From the IMG/VR virus record IMGVR_UViG_3300027733_000039, positions 33,132-97,131 of that record: DNA of 64,000 nt; one strand, 5' to 3'. Position numbers and translations under genes: made by a program. The stretch is from a virus. Numbering within the stretch: position 1 is the stretch's first letter; every line of letters begins with the position of its first letter. This document shows positions 12,318-21,214 of the stretch, piece after piece. The notes below the pieces were generated by a model. It was not told the DNA's origin and searched no databases. It saw only the letters and a program-made list of their open reading frames with translations.

Positions 12318-13610
12318 ATGGCTCAAAAGTTTCTAACTAATATTGACCTCAACCAGAATCAACTGGTTAACGCCAAATTTGAGGTTCTGGGCACTGACCC
12401 GTCAAGTAGCAACTTTGAAGGCCGCCTCATCTATAACAGTACCGAAGACACCATCAAGGTGTACTCAGGTAGCGCATGGCGCAAAATGCTCCACGCCGTG
12501 CAATCCAGTGGTACATATGCCACTGCTCTTACTGTCAGTGAATCTAATGGCACAGTAAGCCTTACCTTAAACCTTGCTGACACCAGCAACGCAGGTTTGT
12601 TGTCTACCACTTTCTGGCAGATGCTTACAGATGCAACTGATGCTGCAACTGCTTCCAAGTTGGCAAAACGTGATGGTAACGGCAACATCAGTGTTGCTGC
12701 CCCAACTGCTGATGGACATGCTGCAACTAAACTATATGTAGACGCAGCCCGTACTGGTCTTGATGTTAAAGCCTCTGTAAGAGTAGCCACCACAGTTGCT
12801 GGAACTTTGAGTTCAAGTTTTGTTAATGGTTCTGTTGTTGATGGTGTAACTCTAGTAACTGGTGACCGTATCTTGATCAAGGATCAAGTATCAGGTTCTG
12901 AGAATGGTATCTACACTGTTAATGCTTCAGGGTCACCAACCCGTGCAACCGACTGTGATGCTTCTGTTGAAGTTACAGCAGGATTTTTTACATTTGTTGC
13001 TGAGGGTACAGCATACGCAGATAGTGGTTGGGTACTTACAACTAACGATACTATCGTTCTTGGAACTACATCCCTTGCTTTTGCTCAATTCTCTGGTGCT
13101 GGTCAAGTTATTGCAGGTACTGGTCTTACTAAGACTGGAAACTCTCTTGACGTTATTGGCACTACTAACCGCATTACAGCAAATGCCGACAGCATTGACA
13201 TTGCTTCTACATATGTTGGTCAGTCAAGCATTACAACACTTGGCACAATTACCACAGGTGTTTGGAACGGTACAGATGTTGCTGTTACAGACGGTGGTAC
13301 TGGTGCATCTACTGAAGCGGTTGCTCGCACTAACTTGGCATCGGCTTCAGGTGAAGCATCAGGTCGCACAACTAGCACTCCTTCCCTTGCTCGTACAGCA
13401 AAACAGGGTTGTGCCGCCAGCATTGCAGGAGTTTCAACTACCACTGTTACTCACAACTTTAGTACAACTGATGTAAACGTAGGAATTTATGAAGTATCAA
13501 CTGGTGCAACCGTTATTGGTGATGTAACCCGTTCTAATAGCAACACACTCTCAGTGGTGCTTTATGGGACTATTGCCGCTAACGACTACACCATTGTTGT
13601 AGTAGGTTAA
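12318..13610 (+). CDS. Tail fibre protein (430 aa)
   Basis: The protein begins MAQKFLTNIDLNQNQLVNAKF, a common opening for phage fibre subunits. It continues as Ser/Thr/Ala/Gly-rich beta structure, including a central DGVTLVTGDRILIKDQ and ENGIYTVNASG region that is widespread in tail fibres. The end repeats the H-NFSTTDVNVGIY and IAANDYTIVVVG pattern typical of a tip domain. The ribosome-binding site is AAGGAAG. It is likely trimeric and involved in receptor contact. Confidence 0.75.
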   Translation: MAQKFLTNIDLNQNQLVNAKFEVLGTDPSSSNFEGRLIYNSTEDTIKVYSGSAWRKMLHAVQSSGTYATALTVSESNGTVSLTLNLADTSNAGLLSTTFWQMLTDATDAATASKLAKRDGNGNISVAAPTADGHAATKLYVDAARTGLDVKASVRVATTVAGTLSSSFVNGSVVDGVTLVTGDRILIKDQVSGSENGIYTVNASGSPTRATDCDASVEVTAGFFTFVAEGTAYADSGWVLTTNDTIVLGTTSLAFAQFSGAGQVIAGTGLTKTGNSLDVIGTTNRITANADSIDIASTYVGQSSITTLGTITTGVWNGTDVAVTDGGTGASTEAVARTNLASASGEASGRTTSTPSLARTAKQGCAASIAGVSTTTVTHNFSTTDVNVGIYEVSTGATVIGDVTRSNSNTLSVVLYGTIAANDYTIVVVG

Positions 13611-13658
13611 GAATTAAATAGACCTTGCGGGGTCACAACATAGGAAGCGATTGAGGTC

Positions 13659-14915
13659 GTGGCACAGAAATTTACAGTACCTATTACTGTCAAGCAACTT
13701 GTTTCTGCTGGTTCTGATGCCGTAACCGTTTTTGTTGATGCTGATACCCAGGCTCGCTTAAAGATTGAAGCAGGTGGTCGTCTTACTTGGGGTTCAGGTG
13801 CTTCTGCTGGTGACGTAAACCTCTATCGTGATTCTGCTGACGTCTTAAAAACAGACGACACTCTCAAAGTTCCTACTCTTTTTGTAGACAACATTGAGAT
13901 TGATACCACAGGTGCAGCCCTCAATGACATCTTAGTATTTAATGGTACTAAATTTGGATCTGCCTCAGCATCTTTTGGTGGTGGAGCAAGCCTCAAAGTT
14001 GCAGCAACTGCTCCAGCATCCCCAAACTCTGGTGATCTTTGGTTTAACTCAACAACACTAGAAACATACATTTATTATGATGGTGGTTGGCTCCAAGCAA
14101 GTGGTGAGCCAGATCTTGTAGAAGACTTAACTGATCTTTCTGATGTTGTTCTTACAACTCCAGTTAATGGTCAATTCTTAAAGTTTGATGGAACTCGCTG
14201 GATTAACGGAACTATTCCAACCATTAATACCTTGGATGACATTGGTGACGTTTCTGTAGCATCACCATCGTCTGGGCAATTCTTAAAGTGGAACGGTAGT
14301 GCTTGGGTTGCTGAAACCATTATTGGAGGCGCAACTATCTCTGATACAGCCCCTGCATCACCTTTGGCTGGTCAACTATGGTTCCAGTCAACTAATGGTA
14401 AAACATTTGTTTACTATGACTCATCTTGGATTGAAGTCGGTGGAATTGGTACAGGCGCACGAATGGTGTCTAGTTCTTCCGCACCAGCCTCTCCACTTGA
14501 AGGAAGTATGTGGTTTAATACCAATACTGCCCAAACATTTGTTTATTACGATTCTTCGTGGATTGAAATCGGTGCATCGGGCGTAACTGCCAGTGTGCAG
14601 GATTCCGCCCCAGCATCACCTGTTTCTGGACAAATCTGGTTTAACTCCCTCACGGGTGGTACATATGTCTATTACGGAACTACATGGGTAGAAGTTGGCG
14701 CTTCACCTTTTAGCGCTCTCGTAAACACTATTAATGCTAAAGGTGACCTTCTTGTAGGAACCGCAGATAACACCATTGGTGGGCTTACAGCAGGTTCAGC
14801 CAATCAGGTTCTTACTGTAGATTCTTCTACAGCAACTGGTCTAAAATGGGCTACCCCAACAACATATGCAACAACAGGAAAGGCAATTGCAATGGCAATT
14901 GTATTCGGAGGATAG
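13659..14915 (+). CDS. Tail fibre protein with WF/YVYYDSSW repeats (418 aa)
   Basis: The GTG start at 13659 gives MAQKFTVPITVKQLVSAGSDAV, matching the opening of the gene before. From about residue 110 four to five repeats appear of the form APASPxxGxxWFN...TYVYYDSSWxEVG, each about 40 residues, which act as short beta modules in trimeric fibres. The C-terminus (INAKGDLLVGTADNTIGGL and LKWATPTTY) is a frequent fibre-end module that also appears in gene 19013. It probably forms a long shaft. Confidence 0.75.
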   Translation: MAQKFTVPITVKQLVSAGSDAVTVFVDADTQARLKIEAGGRLTWGSGASAGDVNLYRDSADVLKTDDTLKVPTLFVDNIEIDTTGAALNDILVFNGTKFGSASASFGGGASLKVAATAPASPNSGDLWFNSTTLETYIYYDGGWLQASGEPDLVEDLTDLSDVVLTTPVNGQFLKFDGTRWINGTIPTINTLDDIGDVSVASPSSGQFLKWNGSAWVAETIIGGATISDTAPASPLAGQLWFQSTNGKTFVYYDSSWIEVGGIGTGARMVSSSSAPASPLEGSMWFNTNTAQTFVYYDSSWIEIGASGVTASVQDSAPASPVSGQIWFNSLTGGTYVYYGTTWVEVGASPFSALVNTINAKGDLLVGTADNTIGGLTAGSANQVLTVDSSTATGLKWATPTTYATTGKAIAMAIVFGG

Positions 14916-14918
14916 ATT

Positions 14919-15272
14919 ATGGCAGCACCAAACATTGTAGGAGTAGCAACAATCACAGGCAAGACAGCAGTTCTTGCACTTACCGCTTCGGCAGTTGCAA
15001 TTGTTACAAACTCAGCAGCCAGTGGACAAGTCTACAAAGTCAACTCATTGTATGTTGCTAACGTAGATGGTGCTACTGCTTTCACGGTAACTATTGATTT
15101 GTTTCGTTCATCTACGGCTTATCGTCTTGCCTATCAAGTATCGGTACCTGCGGGCGCAACACTAGATGTTTTGTCTAAAGCAATCTATCTTGAAGAAGGT
15201 GACTCTATTAGGGCACTTGGTAGCACAACTCTTAAATTAGAGGCTATTTGTTCTTACGAGGTGATTAGTTAA
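14919..15272 (+). CDS. Small beta-rich fibre-array protein a (117 aa)
   Basis: This 117-residue beta protein has NSAASGQVYKVNSLYVANVDG, then TIDLFRSSTAYRLAY and an EEGDSIRALGS turn. It belongs to the same shape class as 19329, 24451 and 27229: one jelly-roll-like domain in which a ligand is handled on the surface. These proteins alternate with Gly-rich adhesins, so they may cap or tether them. Its stop overlaps the next ATG (TAATG). Confidence 0.6.
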   Translation: MAAPNIVGVATITGKTAVLALTASAVAIVTNSAASGQVYKVNSLYVANVDGATAFTVTIDLFRSSTAYRLAYQVSVPAGATLDVLSKAIYLEEGDSIRALGSTTLKLEAICSYEVIS

Positions 15273-16057
15273 TGGCTAGAGGTAACGGTGGATTTCTAGG
15301 AGCAAAGAAGGTTATCAGTAATTCTGCTGCGTCTGGTTTTTACACTTTTGCTGATGCTCAAAGGGAAAGAGGAGCAAGTAACTGGCCCACACCGCCTCTT
15401 CCTCTTACATATCTAGTTCTTGGTGGAGGTGGTGGTGGTTCTGGTGGAACAAGCAGCGTCAACTATGGTTCTGGTGGTGCTGGAGGAACCATTCGCACTG
15501 GTTCTGCTAATGCTCTCTTTGGAACCCAATACACGATTACTGTTGGTGGTGGGGGTGCTTCTTCTATTACAAATGCTTCCTCTGGTGAATCTTCAAGTGC
15601 TTTTGGCATTACTGCTACAGGGGGTGGTGGTTCTGGACAAGGCATGACTGGTGGAAGTAACGCCGATTACTCAGGTGGTAACGGCGGGTTCTATGGTGGT
15701 AGTGGTGCTGGTTCGGGCGGCAACGGAAGTGGTGGGTCTGGCGGTTCTTCTACTGATTCGTCAATTTCTGGAAGTACGGTTTCCTATGGCGGCGGTGGCG
15801 GTTCTCAGTTTGGTAGTAGCGGTGGTGGAGGCGGAGCCATCGTGACGTATGGCTCCTCTGGTGCTGCCAACCGAGGCGGTGGCGGTAGTGGTGGTCAAGC
15901 CAACGGGTCAAATGGTTCTGGCGGTTCTGGTGTGGTGATTATTCGTTACCTAGACACATTCTCATTAGCAACATCAACTACTGGTTCACCAACGATAACA
16001 ACAACAGGTGGCTACAGGATATATACTTTTACTGCATCAGGCAGCATAACCTTCTAA
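15272..16057 (+). CDS. Gly-rich adhesin 1 (261 aa)
   Basis: After a 45-residue N-terminus, YLVLGGGGGGSGG starts a Gly/Ser/Ala-rich region to about residue 220. Tracts such as GGGGS alternate with short TITVGGGGAS and GITATGGGGSG motifs. The end is GVVIIRYLDTF, then RIYTFTASGSITF. This is the Gly-rich fibre-tip type, likely stacked polyglycine-II helices as in phage S16 gp38, though that fold is inferred. It is the first of eight such genes in 13 kb. Confidence 0.75.
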   Translation: MARGNGGFLGAKKVISNSAASGFYTFADAQRERGASNWPTPPLPLTYLVLGGGGGGSGGTSSVNYGSGGAGGTIRTGSANALFGTQYTITVGGGGASSITNASSGESSSAFGITATGGGGSGQGMTGGSNADYSGGNGGFYGGSGAGSGGNGSGGSGGSSTDSSISGSTVSYGGGGGSQFGSSGGGGGAIVTYGSSGAANRGGGGSGGQANGSNGSGGSGVVIIRYLDTFSLATSTTGSPTITTTGGYRIYTFTASGSITF

Positions 16058-16069
16058 GGAGAAATAAAC

Positions 16070-16438
16070 ATGGCACATTTTGCTGAAATTGGCGAAGACA
16101 ACATTGTATTGCGAGTCATCGTGGTATCTAATGATGATTGCAAAGATGGCGCAGGAAGCGAATCAGAGGCTGTAGGCGCTGAATTCTGTCGTAATCTGTT
16201 GGGTGGAACGTGGAAGCAGACCTCGTACAACGGCACCATTCGTGCTCGCTATGCAGGTATTGGTTACAAGTATGATTCCGCTCTAAATGCGTACATCGCC
16301 CCTAAACCTTTCCCTTCTTGGACTCTTAACGAAGACACCACTGAATGGGAAGCACCAGTTGCTCGTCCAGCAGAGGGTATGTACAGTTGGGACGAAGAAG
16401 AGCAAGAGTGGGTGGAAATCGTTATTCCTTCGGAATAA
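16070..16438 (+). CDS. Virion-associated protein of aquatic-phage type (122 aa)
   Basis: The start MAHFAEIGEDNIVLRVIVVSN and the later FCRNLLGGTWKQTSYNG and PFPSWTLNEDT match a small protein I recall from marine and freshwater phages, usually annotated only as hypothetical. The C-terminus is acidic (YSWDEEEQEWVEI). Gene 25760-26035 shares the PFPSW, PxPRPE and WDEExxEF parts. It is probably a fibre accessory because it always sits between adhesin genes here. Confidence 0.7.
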   Translation: MAHFAEIGEDNIVLRVIVVSNDDCKDGAGSESEAVGAEFCRNLLGGTWKQTSYNGTIRARYAGIGYKYDSALNAYIAPKPFPSWTLNEDTTEWEAPVARPAEGMYSWDEEEQEWVEIVIPSE

Positions 16439-16441
16439 TAG

Positions 16442-17632
16442 ATGTCCCTTACTTTTCCCGCCTCTCCAAGCGTTGGTGATACCTACACTGTAGGTGCACG
16501 TACTTGGACATGGTCAGGAACAATTTGGGAAATCACAGGAACTGTTGCGGCGGCTGGTTCTATTGGAACTACTGAACTAGCGGCAAGTGCGGTAACAGCC
16601 GCCAAAATTGCCGACAGTACAATAACTTCAGCCAAACTTGCTTCTACTGTCCCTGTAGTTACGGTCTGTACTTCGTCAACAAAACCTGCATCACCTTTTA
16701 CAGGTCAAACGATTTTTGAGACTGATACCAATCTCATGAAAGTCTATATAACAGGTGGTTGGAGCAACGGTACATCACATTTCCGAAGTCTTTCTGTTGA
16801 CTATCTTGTTGTCGCAGGTGGCGGAGGCGGCGGTCATGGTTATCCACCTGGCAGTAGCACCGATGGATATGGTGGCGGCGGAGGCGGTGGTGGACTACGA
16901 AGCACAGTAGCGGCGACTAGCAATAGTGGAACATTAGAAGCAGCATTAGCACTTACGCCTGCAACTTATACAGTTACGGTTGGTGCTGGTGGTGCTGGTG
17001 GCAATATCTCCAATGGTTCCAATGGTCAAAACTCAGTATTTTCGTCTATTACAGCAACGGGTGGCGGTGGTGGCGGTGCAGGTGGAACAGCAGCAAACTC
17101 TAGTGTCGGCTTAAACGGCGGTTCGGGTGGCGGTGGCGGTGGTCGTGGCGCAAAGGCTGGTGGAACGGGAATTAGTGGACAAGGCAATAACGGTGGCGCT
17201 TCACTTGCTGGAGATGGTTATTACGGCGGTGGCGGCGGTGGCGGTTCGTCTGCCGCTGGTACAGGTTCTGTGGCATATGTTGGTGGCGCAGGTGGTAGTG
17301 GAACAACAAATTCAATAACTGGTTCTTCTGTTGTTTACGGTGGTGGCGGTGGAGGTTCATCTTTAACTGGTGGTGCTGCGGGTTCGGGTGGTGGAACAGC
17401 AGGCACCAGTGGTATAGGGAACTCAAGTTCTGCTTCAGCAAACACTGGTGGTGGTTCGGGTGGTGGCGGTGGCGGAACTGGACCAACTGGGGCTGGTGGT
17501 TCAGGCGTAGTAATTGTTCGTTACCTAACCGCAGACGCTACTGGTTTAACAATTACAGGCGGAACCGCAACAACCTCTGGCTCGTACACAGTTCGTACAT
17601 TTACTGCATCAGGAAGCCTAGTAATATCTTAG
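16442..17632 (+). CDS. Gly-rich adhesin 2 (396 aa)
   Basis: Residues 1-33 form a tether module MSLTFPASPSVGDTYTVGAR...WEIT shared with 17634, 19013 and 22173. A linker with TAAKIADSTITSAKLAS follows, then the CTSSTKPASPFTGQTIFETD module. From about residue 123 (YLVVAGGGGGG) the protein is a long Gly-rich region ending GVVIVRYLTADATG and a terminal TFTASGSLVIS. It should form a trimeric or stacked adhesive tip. Confidence 0.78.
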   Translation: MSLTFPASPSVGDTYTVGARTWTWSGTIWEITGTVAAAGSIGTTELAASAVTAAKIADSTITSAKLASTVPVVTVCTSSTKPASPFTGQTIFETDTNLMKVYITGGWSNGTSHFRSLSVDYLVVAGGGGGGHGYPPGSSTDGYGGGGGGGGLRSTVAATSNSGTLEAALALTPATYTVTVGAGGAGGNISNGSNGQNSVFSSITATGGGGGGAGGTAANSSVGLNGGSGGGGGGRGAKAGGTGISGQGNNGGASLAGDGYYGGGGGGGSSAAGTGSVAYVGGAGGSGTTNSITGSSVVYGGGGGGSSLTGGAAGSGGGTAGTSGIGNSSSASANTGGGSGGGGGGTGPTGAGGSGVVIVRYLTADATGLTITGGTATTSGSYTVRTFTASGSLVIS

Positions 17633-17633
17633 T

Positions 17634-19013
17634 ATGGCTATAGATTTTCCAAACTCACCAGCCACAAATGATTCTTTCACGTCAGGTGGAAAGAAGTGGA
17701 TCTTTAACGGCACCACTTGGAACCTCATTACTGCTAACTCTTATACTATTCCTACAAGTGAAGTAACAGCGGCAAAAATTGCTTCTAATGCTGTTACTGA
17801 GGTAAAGATTAACGATGGGGCAGTAACCCAAGCCAAACTTGCTTCTGGTCTTTCAGGAATTACGGTTACTACTACGGCTAACCGCTCGGCTGTTATCCCG
17901 TCACCTTTTGCTGGTCAATTCATTTTCCTCACTGACACAAGCCAACTACAACGATGGGACGGTAGTGCTTGGGTTGTTGCTATTACTACAGTGCCAACAG
18001 GTGCACCTACGTCTGTAGCAGTCTCAGGTTCACCTACATCTAGCACGGTCACACTTACGTTTTCTGCTGGTGGTGATGGTGGTTCAGCAATCACCAACTA
18101 CCAATATGCTCTTTCCACGAATGCTGGCTCAACATACGGTTCATACACGGCACTTTCTCCCGCCGATGGAACTAGTCCGATAACAATTACGGGTCTTGCC
18201 CTAGGCACAACTTACTACGTAAAACTTAAAGCAGTAAACGCTTTGGGTGCTGGTACATCAGAATCCTCTGCTATTTCCTTTACTACGTCAAGCCTTTCTG
18301 TTGATTATATTGTCGTTGCGGGTGGAGGTGGTGCTGGCGGAAACCGTGGTGGTGGAGGCGGCGCAGGCGGAATGTTGGTATACACAAACCAAAGTGCTTC
18401 TGTTGGAACCTATGCTTTTGTTGTCGGCGGCGGAGGTGGTGGACAAACATCTGGAGTTGAGTCCGTACAAGGGCAAAGTTCTTCTGCTTTTGGAAATACC
18501 GCTACTGGTGGAGGTAGGGGCGGTGGCAACTTGGGTGGTTCTAGCAATGGCGGTTCAGGCGGTTCGGGTGGCGGTGGCGGTTCCAATAATGGCGCTACTG
18601 GTGGTGCTGGTACGGCTGGTCAGGGCAATAGTGGAGGAAGTTCTGATGGCGGTGGCGGTGGCGGCGGAGGAAAAACTGGTGCTGGTGCAAATAGCGTTGG
18701 TGGTTTAGGTGCTGGCGGTGCTGGTTTGGCTAGTTCAATAACTGGTTCATCTGTCACTTACGCTACTGGCGGAATAGGCGGTGCTTCTGGAGATAGTTCA
18801 AATCCTGCTGTCAATGGTACTGCAAACACTGGCAATGGTGGTGTAGGTGGTGCAGGAAACGTAGCAGGTGGTGTTGGCGGTTCTGGTGTAGTTATTGTCC
18901 GTTATTTAACAGCCGATGGTTCAGGTGCCACTATTACAGGTGGCACTGTTACTACATCAGGTTCCTACACAGTCCGTACATTCACAGCATCAGGAAGTTT
19001 GGTTATCGCATAA
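17634..19013 (+). CDS. Gly-rich adhesin 3 with fibronectin type III domain (459 aa)
   Basis: The MAIDFPNSPATNDSFTSGGK tether module is followed by an AAKIASNAVTEVKIND linker. A fibronectin type III domain lies at about residues 122-222 (TGAPTSVAVSGSPTSSTVTL, then YYVKLKAVNALGAGTS). From YIVVAGGGGAGG the Gly-rich tip runs to the terminal SGVVIVRYLTAD and TFTASGSLVIA. It is the only adhesin here with such a domain, a sign of modular shuffling. The stop overlaps the next ATG. Confidence 0.78.
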   Translation: MAIDFPNSPATNDSFTSGGKKWIFNGTTWNLITANSYTIPTSEVTAAKIASNAVTEVKINDGAVTQAKLASGLSGITVTTTANRSAVIPSPFAGQFIFLTDTSQLQRWDGSAWVVAITTVPTGAPTSVAVSGSPTSSTVTLTFSAGGDGGSAITNYQYALSTNAGSTYGSYTALSPADGTSPITITGLALGTTYYVKLKAVNALGAGTSESSAISFTTSSLSVDYIVVAGGGGAGGNRGGGGGAGGMLVYTNQSASVGTYAFVVGGGGGGQTSGVESVQGQSSSAFGNTATGGGRGGGNLGGSSNGGSGGSGGGGGSNNGATGGAGTAGQGNSGGSSDGGGGGGGGKTGAGANSVGGLGAGGAGLASSITGSSVTYATGGIGGASGDSSNPAVNGTANTGNGGVGGAGNVAGGVGGSGVVIVRYLTADGSGATITGGTVTTSGSYTVRTFTASGSLVIA

Positions 19014-19327
19014 TGGCTATAGATTTCCCTAACTCACCATCTAACAACGATCAATACACTGTTGGAGCAACAACATGGATGTATAACGGCACAGCATGGG
19101 TTATCGTCTTAGGCGAATCCTCAATTGCTACGGGTGCAGTAACTACTGATAAAATTGCTACTAACGCTATAACGGCGGCAAAATTGGCAACAGGTGCAAC
19201 TAATGCTTATGTGTTAACGGCGGATTCCACCACCACAGCAGGCGTTAAATGGGCATTTATTCCACCATCAGGTGGTTTATCTACCAGCACAGAAGGTGCC
19301 ATAATGACAATGAGTATTGGAGCGTAA
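19013..19327 (+). CDS. Short tether-module fibre protein (104 aa)
   Basis: It carries the MAIDFPNSPSNNDQYTVGAT tether module and the AATDKI/AAKL linker, then ends with TGATNAYVLTADSTTTAGVKWAF, the same module that closes gene 13659. It has no Gly-rich tip, so it is either a short stand-alone fibre piece or a remnant of an adhesin that lost its tip. The nearest neighbours are adhesin 3 and small beta protein b. Confidence 0.65.
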   Translation: MAIDFPNSPSNNDQYTVGATTWMYNGTAWVIVLGESSIATGAVTTDKIATNAITAAKLATGATNAYVLTADSTTTAGVKWAFIPPSGGLSTSTEGAIMTMSIGA

Positions 19328-19328
19328 T

Positions 19329-19664
19329 ATGGCATCAGGCGACAGAGCAGAAGCACGTTTAGGCGGCCCAACACAGTTAGGTACATCCACCACTACCTTA
19401 TGCACCGTAACAGCGGGTCATACCTATGTAGTGAAACAGATCATCATTTCTAATACAGATACTGTGGATCGTAATGTGACTTTGGCTATTGGTTCGGCGG
19501 CTACAGGTGCAAACCAAATCATGTCAGCGCTACCTATTGGCGCAAACGATCTCATGGTATGGGATACCGCCCTCGTTCTTAACACAACGGAGACATTACA
19601 AGGTTTATCAGATACAGCATCTAAAGTTACGGTCACGGTAGTCGGCTGGGATAAGACAAACTAA
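19329..19664 (+). CDS. Small beta-rich fibre-array protein b (111 aa)
   Basis: ATG at 19329 (AATATGGC) gives 111 residues: LGTSTTTLCTVTAGHTYVVK, then IISNTDTVDRNVTLAIG and VLNTTETLQGLSDTASKVTV. The strand pattern and size match 14919, 24451 and 27229. An in-frame ATG 12 bases upstream overlaps the preceding gene's end and is less likely. Confidence 0.6.
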   Translation: MASGDRAEARLGGPTQLGTSTTTLCTVTAGHTYVVKQIIISNTDTVDRNVTLAIGSAATGANQIMSALPIGANDLMVWDTALVLNTTETLQGLSDTASKVTVTVVGWDKTN

Positions 19665-19667
19665 TCT

Positions 19668-20615
19668 ATGGGATTCTCTGAAGGTCTCGGCATTGGCTCG
19701 TTGAAGCCTGGGGTGTGCACTAGTACTACACGCCCTGCCGCACCCTATGTTGGTCAAACTATCTTTGAGACTGATACAAATAAAATGAAAGTGTATTTAT
19801 CTACTGGTTGGTCTGACGGTACAACACATAGCCGATCTCTTTTTGTTGAGTATCTAGTTATTGCTGGTGGTGGAGCGGGTGGTAGTAGTTACGGAGGTGG
19901 CGGTGGTGCTGGAGGCTACCGTACGAATGTTGTAGGTGCTACCTCTGGTGGTGGTGCTAGTGCCGAAGCGGCAATGGGGCTTGTTACTGGTACATATACG
20001 GTGACTATTGGTGCTGGTGGAGTAGGTAATGCCACAAGTGGTTCTAATTCGGTTTTTTCTACGATTACAGCACTTGGTGGTGGTTATGGAGGCCCATCCG
20101 AAAATAATGGCTTTACTGGAGGTTCTGGTGGTGGAGCGGGTGGAACAGGGAACAGCGGCACTAAAGACTCTGGATCGGGCACTGCAAATCAAGGTTTTGC
20201 TGGTGGTCAAGAATTCCCACAAGATGGGTATGGTCCTGCTGGCGGTGGAGGTGGCGCAGGCGCTGTTGGTGGAAATGCTTCTTCCCTTACTGGAGGCACT
20301 GGCGGTGTTGGTTTAGCAAGTTCAATCACAGGTACAGCAGTAACTCGTGCTGGTGGCGGCGGCGGTGCAACTATCAGTGGAACCCAAGGAAGTGGTGGTT
20401 CGGGTGGTGGCGGAGCCGCTGTATGGGGTAGTGGTGTTGCGGGTACAGCCAACACTGGTGGTGGCGGTGGTGGTTCATTGGGGAGCGGTGGTTCAGGTGT
20501 CGTTATTGTTCGCTATTTAACGGCAGATGGTTCTGCAACAGGGGGGACCATTACCACATCAGGTTCTTATAGAATCCATACTTTCACAGCCTCTGGTAGT
20601 TTGGTAGTTGCATGA
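19668..20615 (+). CDS. Gly-rich adhesin 4 (315 aa)
   Basis: It starts directly with the CTSTTRPAAPYVGQTIFETDT module (from about residue 17), which in adhesin 2 follows a tether module. EYLVIAGGGAGGSSYGGGGG opens the Gly-rich region, and SGVVIVRYLTADGSATGG then TFTASGSLVVA closes it. The nucleotide sequence encoding EYLVIAGG is nearly the same as in adhesin 5, so the two could recombine. It overlaps the next gene by four bases (ATGA). Confidence 0.78.
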   Translation: MGFSEGLGIGSLKPGVCTSTTRPAAPYVGQTIFETDTNKMKVYLSTGWSDGTTHSRSLFVEYLVIAGGGAGGSSYGGGGGAGGYRTNVVGATSGGGASAEAAMGLVTGTYTVTIGAGGVGNATSGSNSVFSTITALGGGYGGPSENNGFTGGSGGGAGGTGNSGTKDSGSGTANQGFAGGQEFPQDGYGPAGGGGGAGAVGGNASSLTGGTGGVGLASSITGTAVTRAGGGGGATISGTQGSGGSGGGGAAVWGSGVAGTANTGGGGGGSLGSGGSGVVIVRYLTADGSATGGTITTSGSYRIHTFTASGSLVVA

Positions 20616-21214
20616 CAATCTCAGCAACTTCTAAAGGGCTAAAGAATGGGGTTTGCACCTCATCTAATCGCCCAGCGAACCCGTTTGACGGCATGGTCAT
20701 TTATGAAACGGACACCGACAAGATTGCTGTATATGACTCATCGGCTTGGGTGTATAAAACTGGCACTGCTGCGCCCGTAACTGGATATAAGTTAAATGTT
20801 ACAGCCACCGCTGGAACATCCATTAGTGATTCTACAGCAACAACAATTTTAAGTGGCTCAGTAACTGTTGTCCCAGGACGTGTATACCAAGTCTATGGTT
20901 CTTGTGCGGCTCAATCTGGAAGCACAATTACATGGAGAGCGCTATGGATTGCCCAATCTAGTTCTGGTTTTGTTCGGGGACTCTATCAGTCTCCACATAC
21001 AACTACCGCCAACCTTCCAATTTCTATGCAAGGAACTACAACTTTCCTTGCATCAGATGTTGGTGTAACTACGGGTAGTGGCACTGCACTCACTTTTGAT
21101 TTACGTATGCGAATGAACGGTGGTATCACTGGACTGAATACGAACCCTGATGGCATTATTGGTGCAAACTCTTTTCCACAAGTTTTAACAATCATTGATA
21201 TAGGAGCAATTTAA
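20612..21214 (+). CDS. Fibre protein with non-Gly tip (200 aa)
   Basis: The CTSSNRPANPFDGMVIYETDT module at residues 15-35 links it to the adhesins. In place of a Gly-rich tip it has a beta-rich domain of about 145 residues (SVTVVPGRVYQVYGSCAAQ, then FLASDVGVTTGSGTAL and FPQVLTIIDIGAI). It may be an alternative receptor-binding tip on the same attachment module. Confidence 0.7.
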   Translation: MTISATSKGLKNGVCTSSNRPANPFDGMVIYETDTDKIAVYDSSAWVYKTGTAAPVTGYKLNVTATAGTSISDSTATTILSGSVTVVPGRVYQVYGSCAAQSGSTITWRALWIAQSSSGFVRGLYQSPHTTTANLPISMQGTTTFLASDVGVTTGSGTALTFDLRMRMNGGITGLNTNPDGIIGANSFPQVLTIIDIGAI